This document shows positions 18,729-27,600 of a stretch of DNA of 64,000 nt, one piece after another. The position numbers were made by a program, and so were the translations under genes. The notes beneath the pieces were generated by a model that had not been told where the DNA came from, did no database searches, and worked only from the letters and a program-made list of their open reading frames with translations. The DNA lies in the NCBI RefSeq assembly GCF_009759685.1, contig NZ_CP046654.1, positions 434,001 to 498,000 on the forward strand. The letters are read 5' to 3'. Source of the stretch: Acinetobacter baumannii (GTDB lineage: Bacteria > Pseudomonadota > Gammaproteobacteria > Pseudomonadales > Moraxellaceae). Position 1 is the first letter of the stretch. Every line of letters begins with the position of its first letter.

Positions 18729-19304
18729 TTATAAAATTGACTTTGACTCGGTTATAAACTGCCCCAAAAAGCAATTTAATAATCTCTCCCTTTCATCTAC
18801 CCCACCAGAGCTTAAAAGCTGAATAATGGTGCCTTCCACCATATATAAAAATAGTTTGGCATCATTAAATGAAGCATCAGATTTAAGCGTTCTAAGCTGG
18901 CTATAAATTTCATTTTTTAGCCATGTTCGATACCGTACCGCGGTTTGATAAGCGTTGGGATAGCTATTTTTAATCTCAAAAATGGCTTTAAATAATAAGT
19001 AATACGGCCCTTCTAGATCGGTATGTAGAAAGTAAAGCTTTTTGAGTTTATCGATGGCAGGAGTGCCTAAGTCATATTCGACCATTGCGATTACTTGTTC
19101 TTGGAGCTTTTCTTTTTGCACCATCAGGCAAATTTCAATAAGCCGTTCTTTAGAGTGAAAATAATTATAAAAAGTCGCTTTTGTAATCTCTGATTCTTTC
19201 ACTATTCTGTCGACCCCAATAAGGTGGAACCCACGGTGATGAAACAGATCAATTGCTTTATTTACAACATATAAGGCACGTGTTGGGAGAGCTAAATTTG
19301 GCAT
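18729..19304 (-). CDS. TetR/AcrR-family regulator
   Basis: A 191-residue regulator with an N-terminal TetR helix-turn-helix (AIDLFHHRGFHLIGVDRIV, KATFYNYFHSKERLIE) and an all-helical ligand domain. It stands at the edge of the AT-rich island. Its target is not obvious; an inverted repeat just upstream of its start may be its own operator. It converges with the nitroreductase gene. Confidence 0.87.
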   Translation of the reverse strand: MPNLALPTRALYVVNKAIDLFHHRGFHLIGVDRIVKESEITKATFYNYFHSKERLIEICLMVQKEKLQEQVIAMVEYDLGTPAIDKLKKLYFLHTDLEGPYYLLFKAIFEIKNSYPNAYQTAVRYRTWLKNEIYSQLRTLKSDASFNDAKLFLYMVEGTIIQLLSSGGVDERERLLNCFLGQFITESKSIL

Positions 19305-19314
19305 AGTTTTACCA

Positions 19315-19337
19315 TTATAAATTCTTGTTGTTTATAA
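19315..19337. promoter_or_regulatory. Possible TetR self-operator
   Basis: TTATAAA / TTTATAA arms separated by 9 bases lie 10 bases before the start of the TetR gene, a usual place for autorepression. The arms are AT-only, so chance occurrence is possible. Confidence 0.35.
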
Positions 19338-19499
19338 ATGAGATACTTTTTTGGGAGAAAAAAAGGCACAGCAAAGCCTATAAAGACTGTGCTTGGCACA
19401 TCTCAAGTTTTATTGTTGCTGCAAGTTTTTAGTCGTGACGATTTAAAGCCTGAAAGCGCTAATGGCCCTCAAACTGCTTTAAAGTTTATGTGGTGTCGT
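19338..19499. other. Island left edge, no gene seen
   Basis: This stretch carries a GCACAG/CTGTGC inverted repeat (about 19367-19392) and no open frame of note. It forms the transition from the chromosomal TetR gene to the structured RNA block. Confidence 0.35.
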
Positions 19500-19830
19500 T
19501 ATAGCTTTTGGCATTGAGAGCCAAGAAATAATGGATGTGCAAAGCCAACTCCTTTTTATTGGGAGTTCTGCCAAAGCATTAAAATTATGGTGGCAGAACG
19601 AGAAAGGGTTCGCAGACTAGTAATAACTCAAACTAGCACACCCGTAGGTGTCCCTCTCCCGTCCTACCGCTACGGGAAAGGGACGAGTAGCTACCACACA
19701 AGACTATTCCTCAGAAGGAATGACTCTGATGCGGGAGTTATTATGCGGTCTGCGACGACCGACTGGCAATGTGGCCAGCAGGCAAAGAATAGTGCCCTGT
19801 TCTTTTACAGTCAAGCACACAAAATGACAT
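19500..19830 (+). ncRNA. Highly structured RNA candidate (C4-like antisense RNA or DRT partner RNA)
   Basis: At least six stems follow each other in about 300 bases: AACTCC/GGAGTT, the alternative GTTCTGCCA/TGGCAGAAC (9 bp, mutually exclusive with the previous one), TCCCT-TCCCGT/ACGGGA-AGGGA, ATTCCT/AGGAAT with a CAGA loop, CGGTC/GACCG, CTGGC/GCCAG and GGCA/TGCC. The base composition is clearly more GC-rich than the surrounding DNA. The mutually exclusive first stems, and the GGTTCGCAGAC segment that follows, remind me of phage C4-type antisense RNAs, so I place it on the plus strand, but inverted repeats alone do not fix the strand. An 85-codon frame crossing it (19587-19844) looks incidental. 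Confidence 0.5.
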
Positions 19831-20250
19831 TTGTTTTAATTTAGATCATTAAAAAGTAAGGATAAATAATGAGATGATTATTGTTAAATGCGGGTTTATA
19901 AAGTGGTAAAGGATCATTGTTTAGAAGGAGATTAGAATTTAATAATTCCTTTACACATATTGAATATAGGGGATTTCAGTGAGAAATTTTCTTATAAAAA
20001 GTGCCCTCTATCGTGTGTATATGATATGCTCAAAAAACAATCATTTTTAACTACTTCTACACATTACTGCGTTTTCACATGGTGAATATAAGAAGAGTTA
20101 TTGAGGATTTTGATAGTTTCTTAGGTTTTCGACTAGAAAATCTTTTACCTTTGACTCTACCAATTAGCCTCATTACAAGATAAAAGTTACTTTGATACAA
20201 AGAACTTACTTTTACCAAGTAATGCTTAGAGGGCATAGCAATTATATTAA
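19831..20250. other. Region downstream of the RT operon
   Basis: Very AT-rich. On the minus strand, that is directly downstream of the second RT gene, there is an ACACAC run (plus-strand GTGTGT at 20013-20018) flanked by TATC/GATA, plus small hairpins such as TTTTC/GAAAA near 20130. No protein-coding frame is convincing. It could hold the 3' part of the RT transcript or a partner RNA. Confidence 0.35.
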
Positions 20251-22215
20251 TTAATAAACATTTAGCAACTGTTTTGATAATACAATTTTCTTTAAGTCTG
20301 CTATTTTCCCAGTATTCCATTGGAAAAAATTTAATCCTTTGGATTTATTCTTAAAAGTCTCAGGATTTAAATATATAGGCATCCCTTTATTAACATGTAA
20401 AATAGATTTATTACAAAATAATTCAATTATTATATTTTTATCCATTTTATCCAAATAATTGCAATTATAAATATCACAACACAACATTAGTGCTTCGGAA
20501 GATAATAAAGGATTTTCATATTTTTCTATTATATTTAAAGCATTTTCTAAAAATTTAATTTTTAGACTATTTCTAGCTTTAATATTCCTACAATAATTAA
20601 TTCCAGTTATCACACAAAAATAATCATTTTTATTTAATATATTCTTCAAATAATCTTCATTTATTTCATATTTCTTACCCATCCAAGATGTCAAAATAAC
20701 TAAATTACAATAAACCACATCATCACCATTATAGTCTTTAAGAAAATTACCAATTTGGATAGAAAATATCTTTTTTACATCTCTTTTAAAATTTTCGCTA
20801 AAGCAATCTATAGAAAAAAGTAAAAACCTCGCAATACAAAGAAAGTTTTTATATTCAGGGTTTATCTTAAATAAATAAAAATAAATTCTTACAAAAATAT
20901 TAAAAATATTAAACTTATCATTTTCAGAATATCTAACGCTACGAAGTATTTCAAATATTTTTTTATCTAAAATTTTTAATATATAATAACTAATTTCTTC
21001 AACTTTCATTTCATAAAGTGAACACAAAGCACGAATATCAGAAATAAACTTTATATATAATTTATCAATTTTTTTTACAGAAAAATTAAAATCCTTATCA
21101 ATAATTTTATTTCTCTTAGAAGTTTTAATAGATTTTTTTAACAATTCAAAATCGAATCTATCTTTATTTAAAGCATAATCAATATTATCAATCAATTTTT
21201 CCAAATTACTTTTCTGAAAATTATCTTTAACAAAATTATTAATAAATTCTGATATTTTAACTTTCAAAGAAGACAAATTAGTACAAAATGGTCTTTCAAT
21301 AAGAGACTCTTTAGAATTATTGAGATGCAGCTTAAAAAAAGATAATTCGTCAGATATTATATCCTTTATTAAATCCAAATTTTCAATTTTATTTGAAAAA
21401 ACTAAAATATCGTCCATATATCTGTAAAAATCAATATCTGAACCAATCTTTAAACTACAGTTTGATTCTATATTCAAAGCCAAGTTAACATCAAATTTTT
21501 GAAGTATAATTTCTGCAAAAATTCTAGAAACCTCAGGACCTACTAATATACCATTAGTTTCATTATGATTAGAATTTTGCATTTTCTTATCAAAAAAATT
21601 ACCAAATAAATCATTAATACCTGTATTATTCTTTGCATAGTTTTTATCATGTATAGCCCAAACAATTGAATGGGTATAGATATTATAAAAACATTTTGAA
21701 ATATCCATTTTCTTCATATATTTATAACTAGTTTCCATTTCTAAAAGAAACTCAGAATCATAAATCTTATGAGCTAACCGCATAGGACCATATCTAAAAA
21801 AACTTGTATTTTCATAACCTTCTAAGTTTTCATCATCAATGCGTTTTATCTTTTGAATCATTTTAGGAGTATAGTAAGTTTTAGAAATAGCTATTGGTTT
21901 CCTTAATGAGTGCTTACTAATACTAGTATGATATAGAATTTGATTATAATATTTTCTATATAACTCAACAAAAGATAGTTGAGTCATCGGGTGCATAATA
22001 GATAAGGCTCTAATTTTCCCATTTTGTTTAATTTTATAATCATAAGCGATAGTAAATTCTTTCCTAAATGCTTTTCCTAGAAAGCTGACCTCCTCATTAA
22101 AAAAATTAATTAAATTTCTATTATCAAAAAAAATTAAAGTTTCAAAAGGTAAAACTTCACTCGATAAGATACTTTCTGCTTCAGTACTTTTAATTTTATG
22201 GATTTTTTTAGACAT
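20251..22215 (-). CDS. drt3b: Second reverse transcriptase of a DRT3-like defence system (UG8-like)
   Basis: A 654-residue protein from ATG 22215 with RT palm motifs: motif A DISKCFY with Asp171, motif B-like GILVGPEVSR (222-231), and motif C YRYMDD with the catalytic pair at 268-269. The roughly 370 residues after the palm are helical and of unknown fold. There is no intron maturase domain or retron msr/msd pattern. The start at 22215 overlaps the upstream RT stop by 8 bases and is preceded by AAGGAG; the frame also extends to 22251. Tandem RTs of about 420 and 650 residues are the hallmark of DRT type 3. Assignment to UG8 rests on size and order. Confidence 0.82.
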   Translation of the reverse strand: MSKKIHKIKSTEAESILSSEVLPFETLIFFDNRNLINFFNEEVSFLGKAFRKEFTIAYDYKIKQNGKIRALSIMHPMTQLSFVELYRKYYNQILYHTSISKHSLRKPIAISKTYYTPKMIQKIKRIDDENLEGYENTSFFRYGPMRLAHKIYDSEFLLEMETSYKYMKKMDISKCFYNIYTHSIVWAIHDKNYAKNNTGINDLFGNFFDKKMQNSNHNETNGILVGPEVSRIFAEIILQKFDVNLALNIESNCSLKIGSDIDFYRYMDDILVFSNKIENLDLIKDIISDELSFFKLHLNNSKESLIERPFCTNLSSLKVKISEFINNFVKDNFQKSNLEKLIDNIDYALNKDRFDFELLKKSIKTSKRNKIIDKDFNFSVKKIDKLYIKFISDIRALCSLYEMKVEEISYYILKILDKKIFEILRSVRYSENDKFNIFNIFVRIYFYLFKINPEYKNFLCIARFLLFSIDCFSENFKRDVKKIFSIQIGNFLKDYNGDDVVYCNLVILTSWMGKKYEINEDYLKNILNKNDYFCVITGINYCRNIKARNSLKIKFLENALNIIEKYENPLLSSEALMLCCDIYNCNYLDKMDKNIIIELFCNKSILHVNKGMPIYLNPETFKNKSKGLNFFQWNTGKIADLKKIVLSKQLLNVY

Positions 22216-23470
22216 TATACCAAGCTCCTTTAATTTTTGATATTTTTTCATTTGATAACTTTAGTATTCTTTTATCATTAAATCCTGAAATTATACTAAT
22301 TTTTTTTAACTCTGTAATTTGTTGTTTATTAAAATTTATACCTCTAACTGCTGGATGTTTATTACTACTATAAATAATAGATTTTATAAAATTATCAATA
22401 TCACACAAATCGTTATACCCTACCCCACATTTTTTATTAATATCAAAATCAATTAAAGAATAATTATAGTAAATACCAGAATAAAGGCGTCTACTTGATA
22501 AAATCCTAACATTTGAACACAAATAATTTAATCGGTAAACCAACATATTAAAATCATTTTCTTTTCTATATTTAAAGAAACTTCTTAAAACCTTTTTCTT
22601 TATTAAGCTTTTTTTAACTTCCGAAATACCCACTTCTACTTCTATTTTATCCTTTATAATAAAAATAAATTTATACCCTAAAAAATCTATAAAGCATTCA
22701 TTCTGCAATTTACTCGGGAAATAAACACCACTACTAATTCTTTTTTCACATTTCTGTGTCAAAATCATATTATTTTTTATAATTACATAACTATGCTTAT
22801 TATTATTCAACTGCAAATCATCTGGCAAATTACTTTCTACTAAATTTAAAACTTCCTTTTCACTAATTCCTTCTTTGACTATTAAAACTATATCATCCAC
22901 ATATCTAAAAAAATATAAAACATTTTTATTTGACTTCATTCTATAATCAAATTCTTTCATATAAATTTCAGATAATACTGCTGTTACCGATACTCCACGA
23001 AATAATTTATTTTTATTTTTATATAATGATTTCAATGTAGTTCTAATACTACCCTCTAAACGACTATCATTTATTATATGTTCAACATTATGGAACTTTA
23101 TAGACTCATAAAAAGATTTTATATCAAATCTATGTATACTTATATAATTAGTCTTAAGGCTATCTTTTATAATATTTGTTAGTAATGTAATTAAATTTTT
23201 TCTATCAGGAATACTTACATTGTGTAAATTTATTAATATATTACTACAATGTCTAGCCATTAAATGTTCATGCGGATAATCATTATGGATATAATGTATT
23301 TTTTTATCTTTTGATATTTTTAGACCATTAATATTAAACTTATTACTCTGACATCTTTGTACTAACTCTTTAAAAAAATCCTCAACTTCAATACCTGATA
23401 ATTGGAATCGTTGGATATCATTTTTTTTAAAAGCTCTTGCAAAATGTTTTGCCGAGTAGCCGTCTAGCAT
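22208..23470 (-). CDS. drt3a: First reverse transcriptase of a DRT3-like defence system (UG3-like)
   Basis: A 420-residue RT with motif A RFDIKSFY (Asp116), a B-like block RGVSVTAVLSEIY (158-170) and motif C FRYVDD (catalytic pair 192-193). The active site is intact. The C-terminal 200 residues after the palm are basic and may bind RNA. Codon usage is extremely AT-rich, unlike the neighbouring chromosomal genes, indicating recent transfer. In DRT3 systems the first RT is, as I recall, templated by a small structured RNA. The ATG is preceded by AGGACCT, a somewhat close ribosome site. Confidence 0.82.
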   Translation of the reverse strand: MLDGYSAKHFARAFKKNDIQRFQLSGIEVEDFFKELVQRCQSNKFNINGLKISKDKKIHYIHNDYPHEHLMARHCSNILINLHNVSIPDRKNLITLLTNIIKDSLKTNYISIHRFDIKSFYESIKFHNVEHIINDSRLEGSIRTTLKSLYKNKNKLFRGVSVTAVLSEIYMKEFDYRMKSNKNVLYFFRYVDDIVLIVKEGISEKEVLNLVESNLPDDLQLNNNKHSYVIIKNNMILTQKCEKRISSGVYFPSKLQNECFIDFLGYKFIFIIKDKIEVEVGISEVKKSLIKKKVLRSFFKYRKENDFNMLVYRLNYLCSNVRILSSRRLYSGIYYNYSLIDFDINKKCGVGYNDLCDIDNFIKSIIYSSNKHPAVRGINFNKQQITELKKISIISGFNDKRILKLSNEKISKIKGAWYNV

Positions 23471-23841
23471 AGGTCCTGTCTCAAAAACAATTGTTACAAA
23501 ATTCTATTTTATTTATTATTAAAATTCAATAATTTATCCACACAAATCACAACAAAGTAGAATATAGTTTATTTTGAGTTATTCCAAATATTTACAATAA
23601 TTTCTAAATATAATCAAACACCTAAAAACAAAAACCTTGTTAAAAGATACCTTGTAAAGGAATCTGTCTTATTTTTCTGTTTAATAATTTTCATCTAATA
23701 GGTTGCCTCGCCCTTATTCCACCATTCTACAGAAAAAGTATAAAAAATAGGATGCCAGTAATTTATAGTTTTAATTTCAATCTATACAAATATTTCATAG
23801 TATGATTACTGTTTAAGTTTAAAACTATATAAGATAATAAA
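23471..23841. other. Regulatory region upstream of the RT operon
   Basis: About 370 bases between the divergent RT operon and a small plus-strand gene. On the minus strand I see TATACT (plus 23737-23742) as a possible -10, a GC-richer segment at about 23695-23730, and a hairpin GATtCCTT/AAGGtATC followed by TTTT (plus about 23642-23664), which could end a short leader RNA before the RT genes. Confidence 0.35.
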
Positions 23842-24006
23842 ATGAAGAATTTGGAACGTAACTGTAAAATTATCTGTGGGATTCTCACATTTATTATGTT
23901 TGAGATTATTTGGGTTAATATCTTTGAAAGAATTATCGATTTGGTAGGTTTTAGTAAATTTGTTCCTGTTTTCGCTCTTGCTTTACTAGCATCTTTTATT
24001 TTTTAA
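23842..24006 (+). CDS. Small two-helix membrane protein in the defence island
   Basis: A 54-codon frame too short to be listed as a standard ORF. After a charged N terminus (MKNLERNCK) it has a hydrophobic run ICGILTFIMFEIIW, a short loop with charged residues, and a second hydrophobic run FVPVFALALLASFIF ending at the stop. This two-helix hairpin layout is common in small membrane effectors of defence loci. The ribosome site is weak (AAGATAATAAA). The base composition matches the island. I do not recognise a family, and coding status is unproven. Confidence 0.5.
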   Translation: MKNLERNCKIICGILTFIMFEIIWVNIFERIIDLVGFSKFVPVFALALLASFIF

Positions 24007-24080
24007 AAAAAAATAAGAGCTTTATTTACTCATACTGTTAAAATTTCTTATTTATATTATGCACTTGATAGACATATAAA

Positions 24081-24542
24081 ATGTACCAAAATCTACTAAT
24101 TAGTATTGTATCTGGAACCGTTATTGCAATAGTTTCATCGTATCTGACCTCAATCTGGACTATGAAAAAGTTCTATACAGAAAAATGGTGGGACAGAAAA
24201 GAGCAAGCTTATACCGAAATAATTAACGCACTTTATGACATGATACAATTTTATAAAGTTTATAAAGAAGATTATGGACAAGATGATTTTATTTCTGACG
24301 AGCGAGCTACAGACCTAAGACAGAAGTATTCAGATGGCATAAGGAAACTATATAGAGCGACAGACTTAGCAACTCTTTATGTATCTGAGGAAGCCGTGAA
24401 TGTATTAGTAAAGTTACGTAATAGAGAGATTTTAGATCAACGCTCAAATCCTTTATGGGAAGTTTATGAATTAGAATATAAATACTATAATCAATCACTG
24501 ACTCAACTTCTTATAATTGCAAAGAAGGATTTAAAGAAATAG
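24081..24542 (+). CDS. Hypothetical membrane-anchored protein
   Basis: A 153-residue protein with one N-terminal membrane helix (LLISIVSGTVIAIVSSYL) followed by a basic KKFYTEKWWDRKEQAY segment and an all-helical, charged cytoplasmic domain ending in KKDLKK. I recall proteins of this plan as uncharacterised and often found near mobile DNA, but I cannot name a domain. It is the last gene of the AT-rich island, on the strand opposite to the RTs, and may form a unit with the 54-residue peptide 74 bases upstream. Confidence 0.7.
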   Translation: MYQNLLISIVSGTVIAIVSSYLTSIWTMKKFYTEKWWDRKEQAYTEIINALYDMIQFYKVYKEDYGQDDFISDERATDLRQKYSDGIRKLYRATDLATLYVSEEAVNVLVKLRNREILDQRSNPLWEVYELEYKYYNQSLTQLLIIAKKDLKK

Positions 24543-24624
24543 ATATTTATCTAAAATATGAATTAATTCGATTATATCCTTCTGAATAAACCAAAACTGA
24601 GTACGATAACCATAGCTTAACTAC

Positions 24625-24658
24625 AAAAAAGCCCCTGTTCTACAGAGGCTTTTTTTTC
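24625..24658. terminator. Bidirectional terminator at the island right edge
   Basis: The stem GCCCCTGT/ACAGAGGC (one mismatch) extended by A6/T8 with a TCT loop lies between the island protein and the convergent NRPS gene. It can stop transcription both ways and marks the return to chromosomal base composition. Confidence 0.85.
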
Positions 24659-24672
24659 AATTCAACACTTAA

Positions 24673-27600
24673 TTATTTATGAACCCAAGGCACGGCTGGT
24701 GAACCAATCCAAGCAGATTTAGCCGGAATATTTTCACCTTTCATGACCAATGTTAATGGACCTAACACAGCATGGTTACTCACGTTTGCGTTATATAAAA
24801 TAATACTGCGCGCATTGACCACTACATCATGCCCCACGTTCACTTGCCCAATTTTCATAATACGGTCTTCAAACAAGTGAGTTTGCGGGCCTGAAAAGCT
24901 ATTAAACTCGGCACGGTCACCAATGCTGACACAGTCGAACTCGGTAATATCAGCCGTATCCATATAAACATCTTTACCAATACGAACCCCTAAAATACGC
25001 AGGAAGAATGGCAACATTGGTGTTTCTCTTAAGTAGTTTAAGAAGTTAGGAATCGCAACTGATTCATATAGGCTGGTAATCCCTTCACTTAACCATACAA
25101 ACATGGTCCACATAGGTGCCGAACGCGGTTGATAGCGACCAATCAAAATCCACTTTAATAGCGCAACAATAAGAAAACAGCCAACGCCATAAAGCAGCCC
25201 TGCGAGCGTTAATGCAACCAGTCCTGTCTCAATATTGTAGTTATTAATCACATCAATAACGTCTAGTACGATCATATAACCCACCCCAATCGCAAGTGCG
25301 GCCGGCAATACAATACGAAGCCCTTCAATAAAACCACGCATTAAACGGCGCTTAATACTTGGTTTAAAGGTTAAATGGTCAGGATATTTTTCAGCAGCTT
25401 CACGTGCAGGTAACAGCAATGCCGGAGAACCAAACCAAGTTTGTCCGTCATACATTTCACGGTTATCTGGTGTTTTTGATTGCACGCCAATTAAAACATT
25501 GTCTGGTAACACTGTCCCATCAGCAATATAAGCACTATTTCCCACAAAACTACGGTTACCGATTTTGGTTGCTTTTAAAGACATCCAACCACCTTTAATC
25601 TCTTCATCGCCCAGCATTACCGCATCGGCAATAAAGCTTTCTTCACCCAAAGTTAGCATTTCTGGAATAACGCCAGTTGCGGTAGAAATTTCGGTATTTT
25701 TACCTACTTTTGCTCCCAGCATACGAAACCATGTAGGCGCATAAATAGTGGCAAACAAGCCATGTAAGGTTTGCAAGCTGGTTTCTAAAATTTGGGCCGC
25801 AAACCATTTACGATAATACGTGCTGCCATGAACCGCATAGGTTCCGGTTTCAAGACGCGGCAATGCAATTTTACGCAGACCTGAAGAAATCACCGCAGTA
25901 ATCATCATCATCATTGCACTAGCCGGAATCGCTAAAATGAAATAGTAAAGCGCGATTTGCAAATGGTTGTTCGGGTTAATATTAAATACATTTACATCTA
26001 ACCAGTCGACCAAAAGGAAGCTTGGAAAAATTGGAATAAAGAAAAGACAGGCAATAATTAATGCGCTAACGCCATAGTATCCATATTCAGCAATTTTACG
26101 TATAAACGATAGTTTAGGACGCTCTGGCAATTTAGATTGCTCATCTATATGCCCTATTTTCTGAGCAGGTGTTCCATCCCAAATTTCGCCCTCAGGTACA
26201 ACCGTGTCATATTCAATTGAAGTTAAGGCATTTACATGGGCTTGTTTTTCTAACACTGTATTTTCTTCTAATACAGCATACGAACCTACATAACAGTCTT
26301 GTTTAAGGTGAATTGAACCTAATACCAAATGACCATGTTCAACTTTGGCATTTTCTAAATTCACCTGAGAACCAATACTCACGCCATCTTCAATAGTCAG
26401 TAAAGATGGCATACGAATATGTACGGAACTAATGGTAACGTCGTGGCCGATTTTCGCGCCCAGTGCTTTCAAATATAAGTTAAGTAAAGTCGAACCCGAC
26501 AAGAGATAGACAGGTGAAATATTACTAATACGGTCTGCTAGCCACCAACGGAAATAGGTTAATCCCCATAATGGATAACGCCCTGCGCCAATTCCTAACA
26601 TTAATAGTCGTTTTACCGTAATCGACAGTACAAAACTGCTAATAATAACAGTGACATACACCAATAAAGACAACGCAATCGCATACGGAATACTGTCGCG
26701 GGTTCCACCGGTAAAGTAGTGATAGGTAAAGAATGGCGCTAACCACTGCAAAATATTAATCGAGATTAAAACCGGAATAGTTACGAGCTGTGCAATACCA
26801 CATAACCATTTATAGGTCTGATTACGAGGGTTATCTTGTCCAATTTGGCTATCAAATAAAGTAGGTTCAGGCTGCTCTAACATGAGTGCAGCAATCGCGC
26901 CTACTCTTCTCGCTTGATATAAGTTTTGAATGGTCAGATGGCTATATTCCGCATGCTCACGCAGATTTGAAATTAAAACAGCGGCGAGTAGTGAATGCCC
27001 GCCTAAATCATCGAAGAAATCGGAATCGAGTTTAATCGGCATGTTTGGGAACAAGCGATTCAAAATTTCAAATAGGATTTCTTCGGCCGGGTTCTGTGGC
27101 TGGTCAGATTCACTGCGGTCTACCACACTTGTGAGCGGTCTTGCTTTTAAAGCTTTACGGTCAATTTTCCCAGATAATAGACGTGGAACTTCTTCAATAA
27201 TCTCAAAACGATTTGGCACCATATAAGGCGGTAATCGCTGACTCAAGTTATGGCGTAGTTCTTTAATTTCTATAGCTTGCTTTGCATCAATTTCTGGTGC
27301 AATAAACGCAATAAGTTGATCAATGCCGTCTTCAGGACGAAGAATAACGGCTGCCGTACCAATTCCGTCAATATCGCAAAGCGCAGCTTCGATCTCGCCA
27401 AGCTCTACACGGAAACCACGGATTTTAACTTGGTCATCGGCACGACCTAAACAGTGTACTTGACCAAACTCATCAATTTTAGCCAAATCCCCAGTACGGT
27501 AGAGTAATTCTTCCTCTATACTCATTGCCCAAGGGTTTTCAATAAACTTATCTGCGGTTAAATCAGGACGTCCTAAATAGCCTTGTGCCACACTTGGACC

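Noticed and set aside
19587-19844. 85-codon plus-strand frame within the structured block
   Set aside because: Its sequence is basic and low in hydrophobic order, and it runs through several stable stems; better explained as an incidental frame across a structured RNA.
20075-20320. 81-codon minus-strand frame at the end of the second RT
   Set aside because: It overlaps the RT gene end in another frame and has no start signals or recognisable features.
20251-23470. Retron or group II intron interpretation of the RTs
   Set aside because: There is no maturase or endonuclease domain and no msr/msd-like inverted repeat pair directly before either RT; two RTs in tandem fit DRT3 better.
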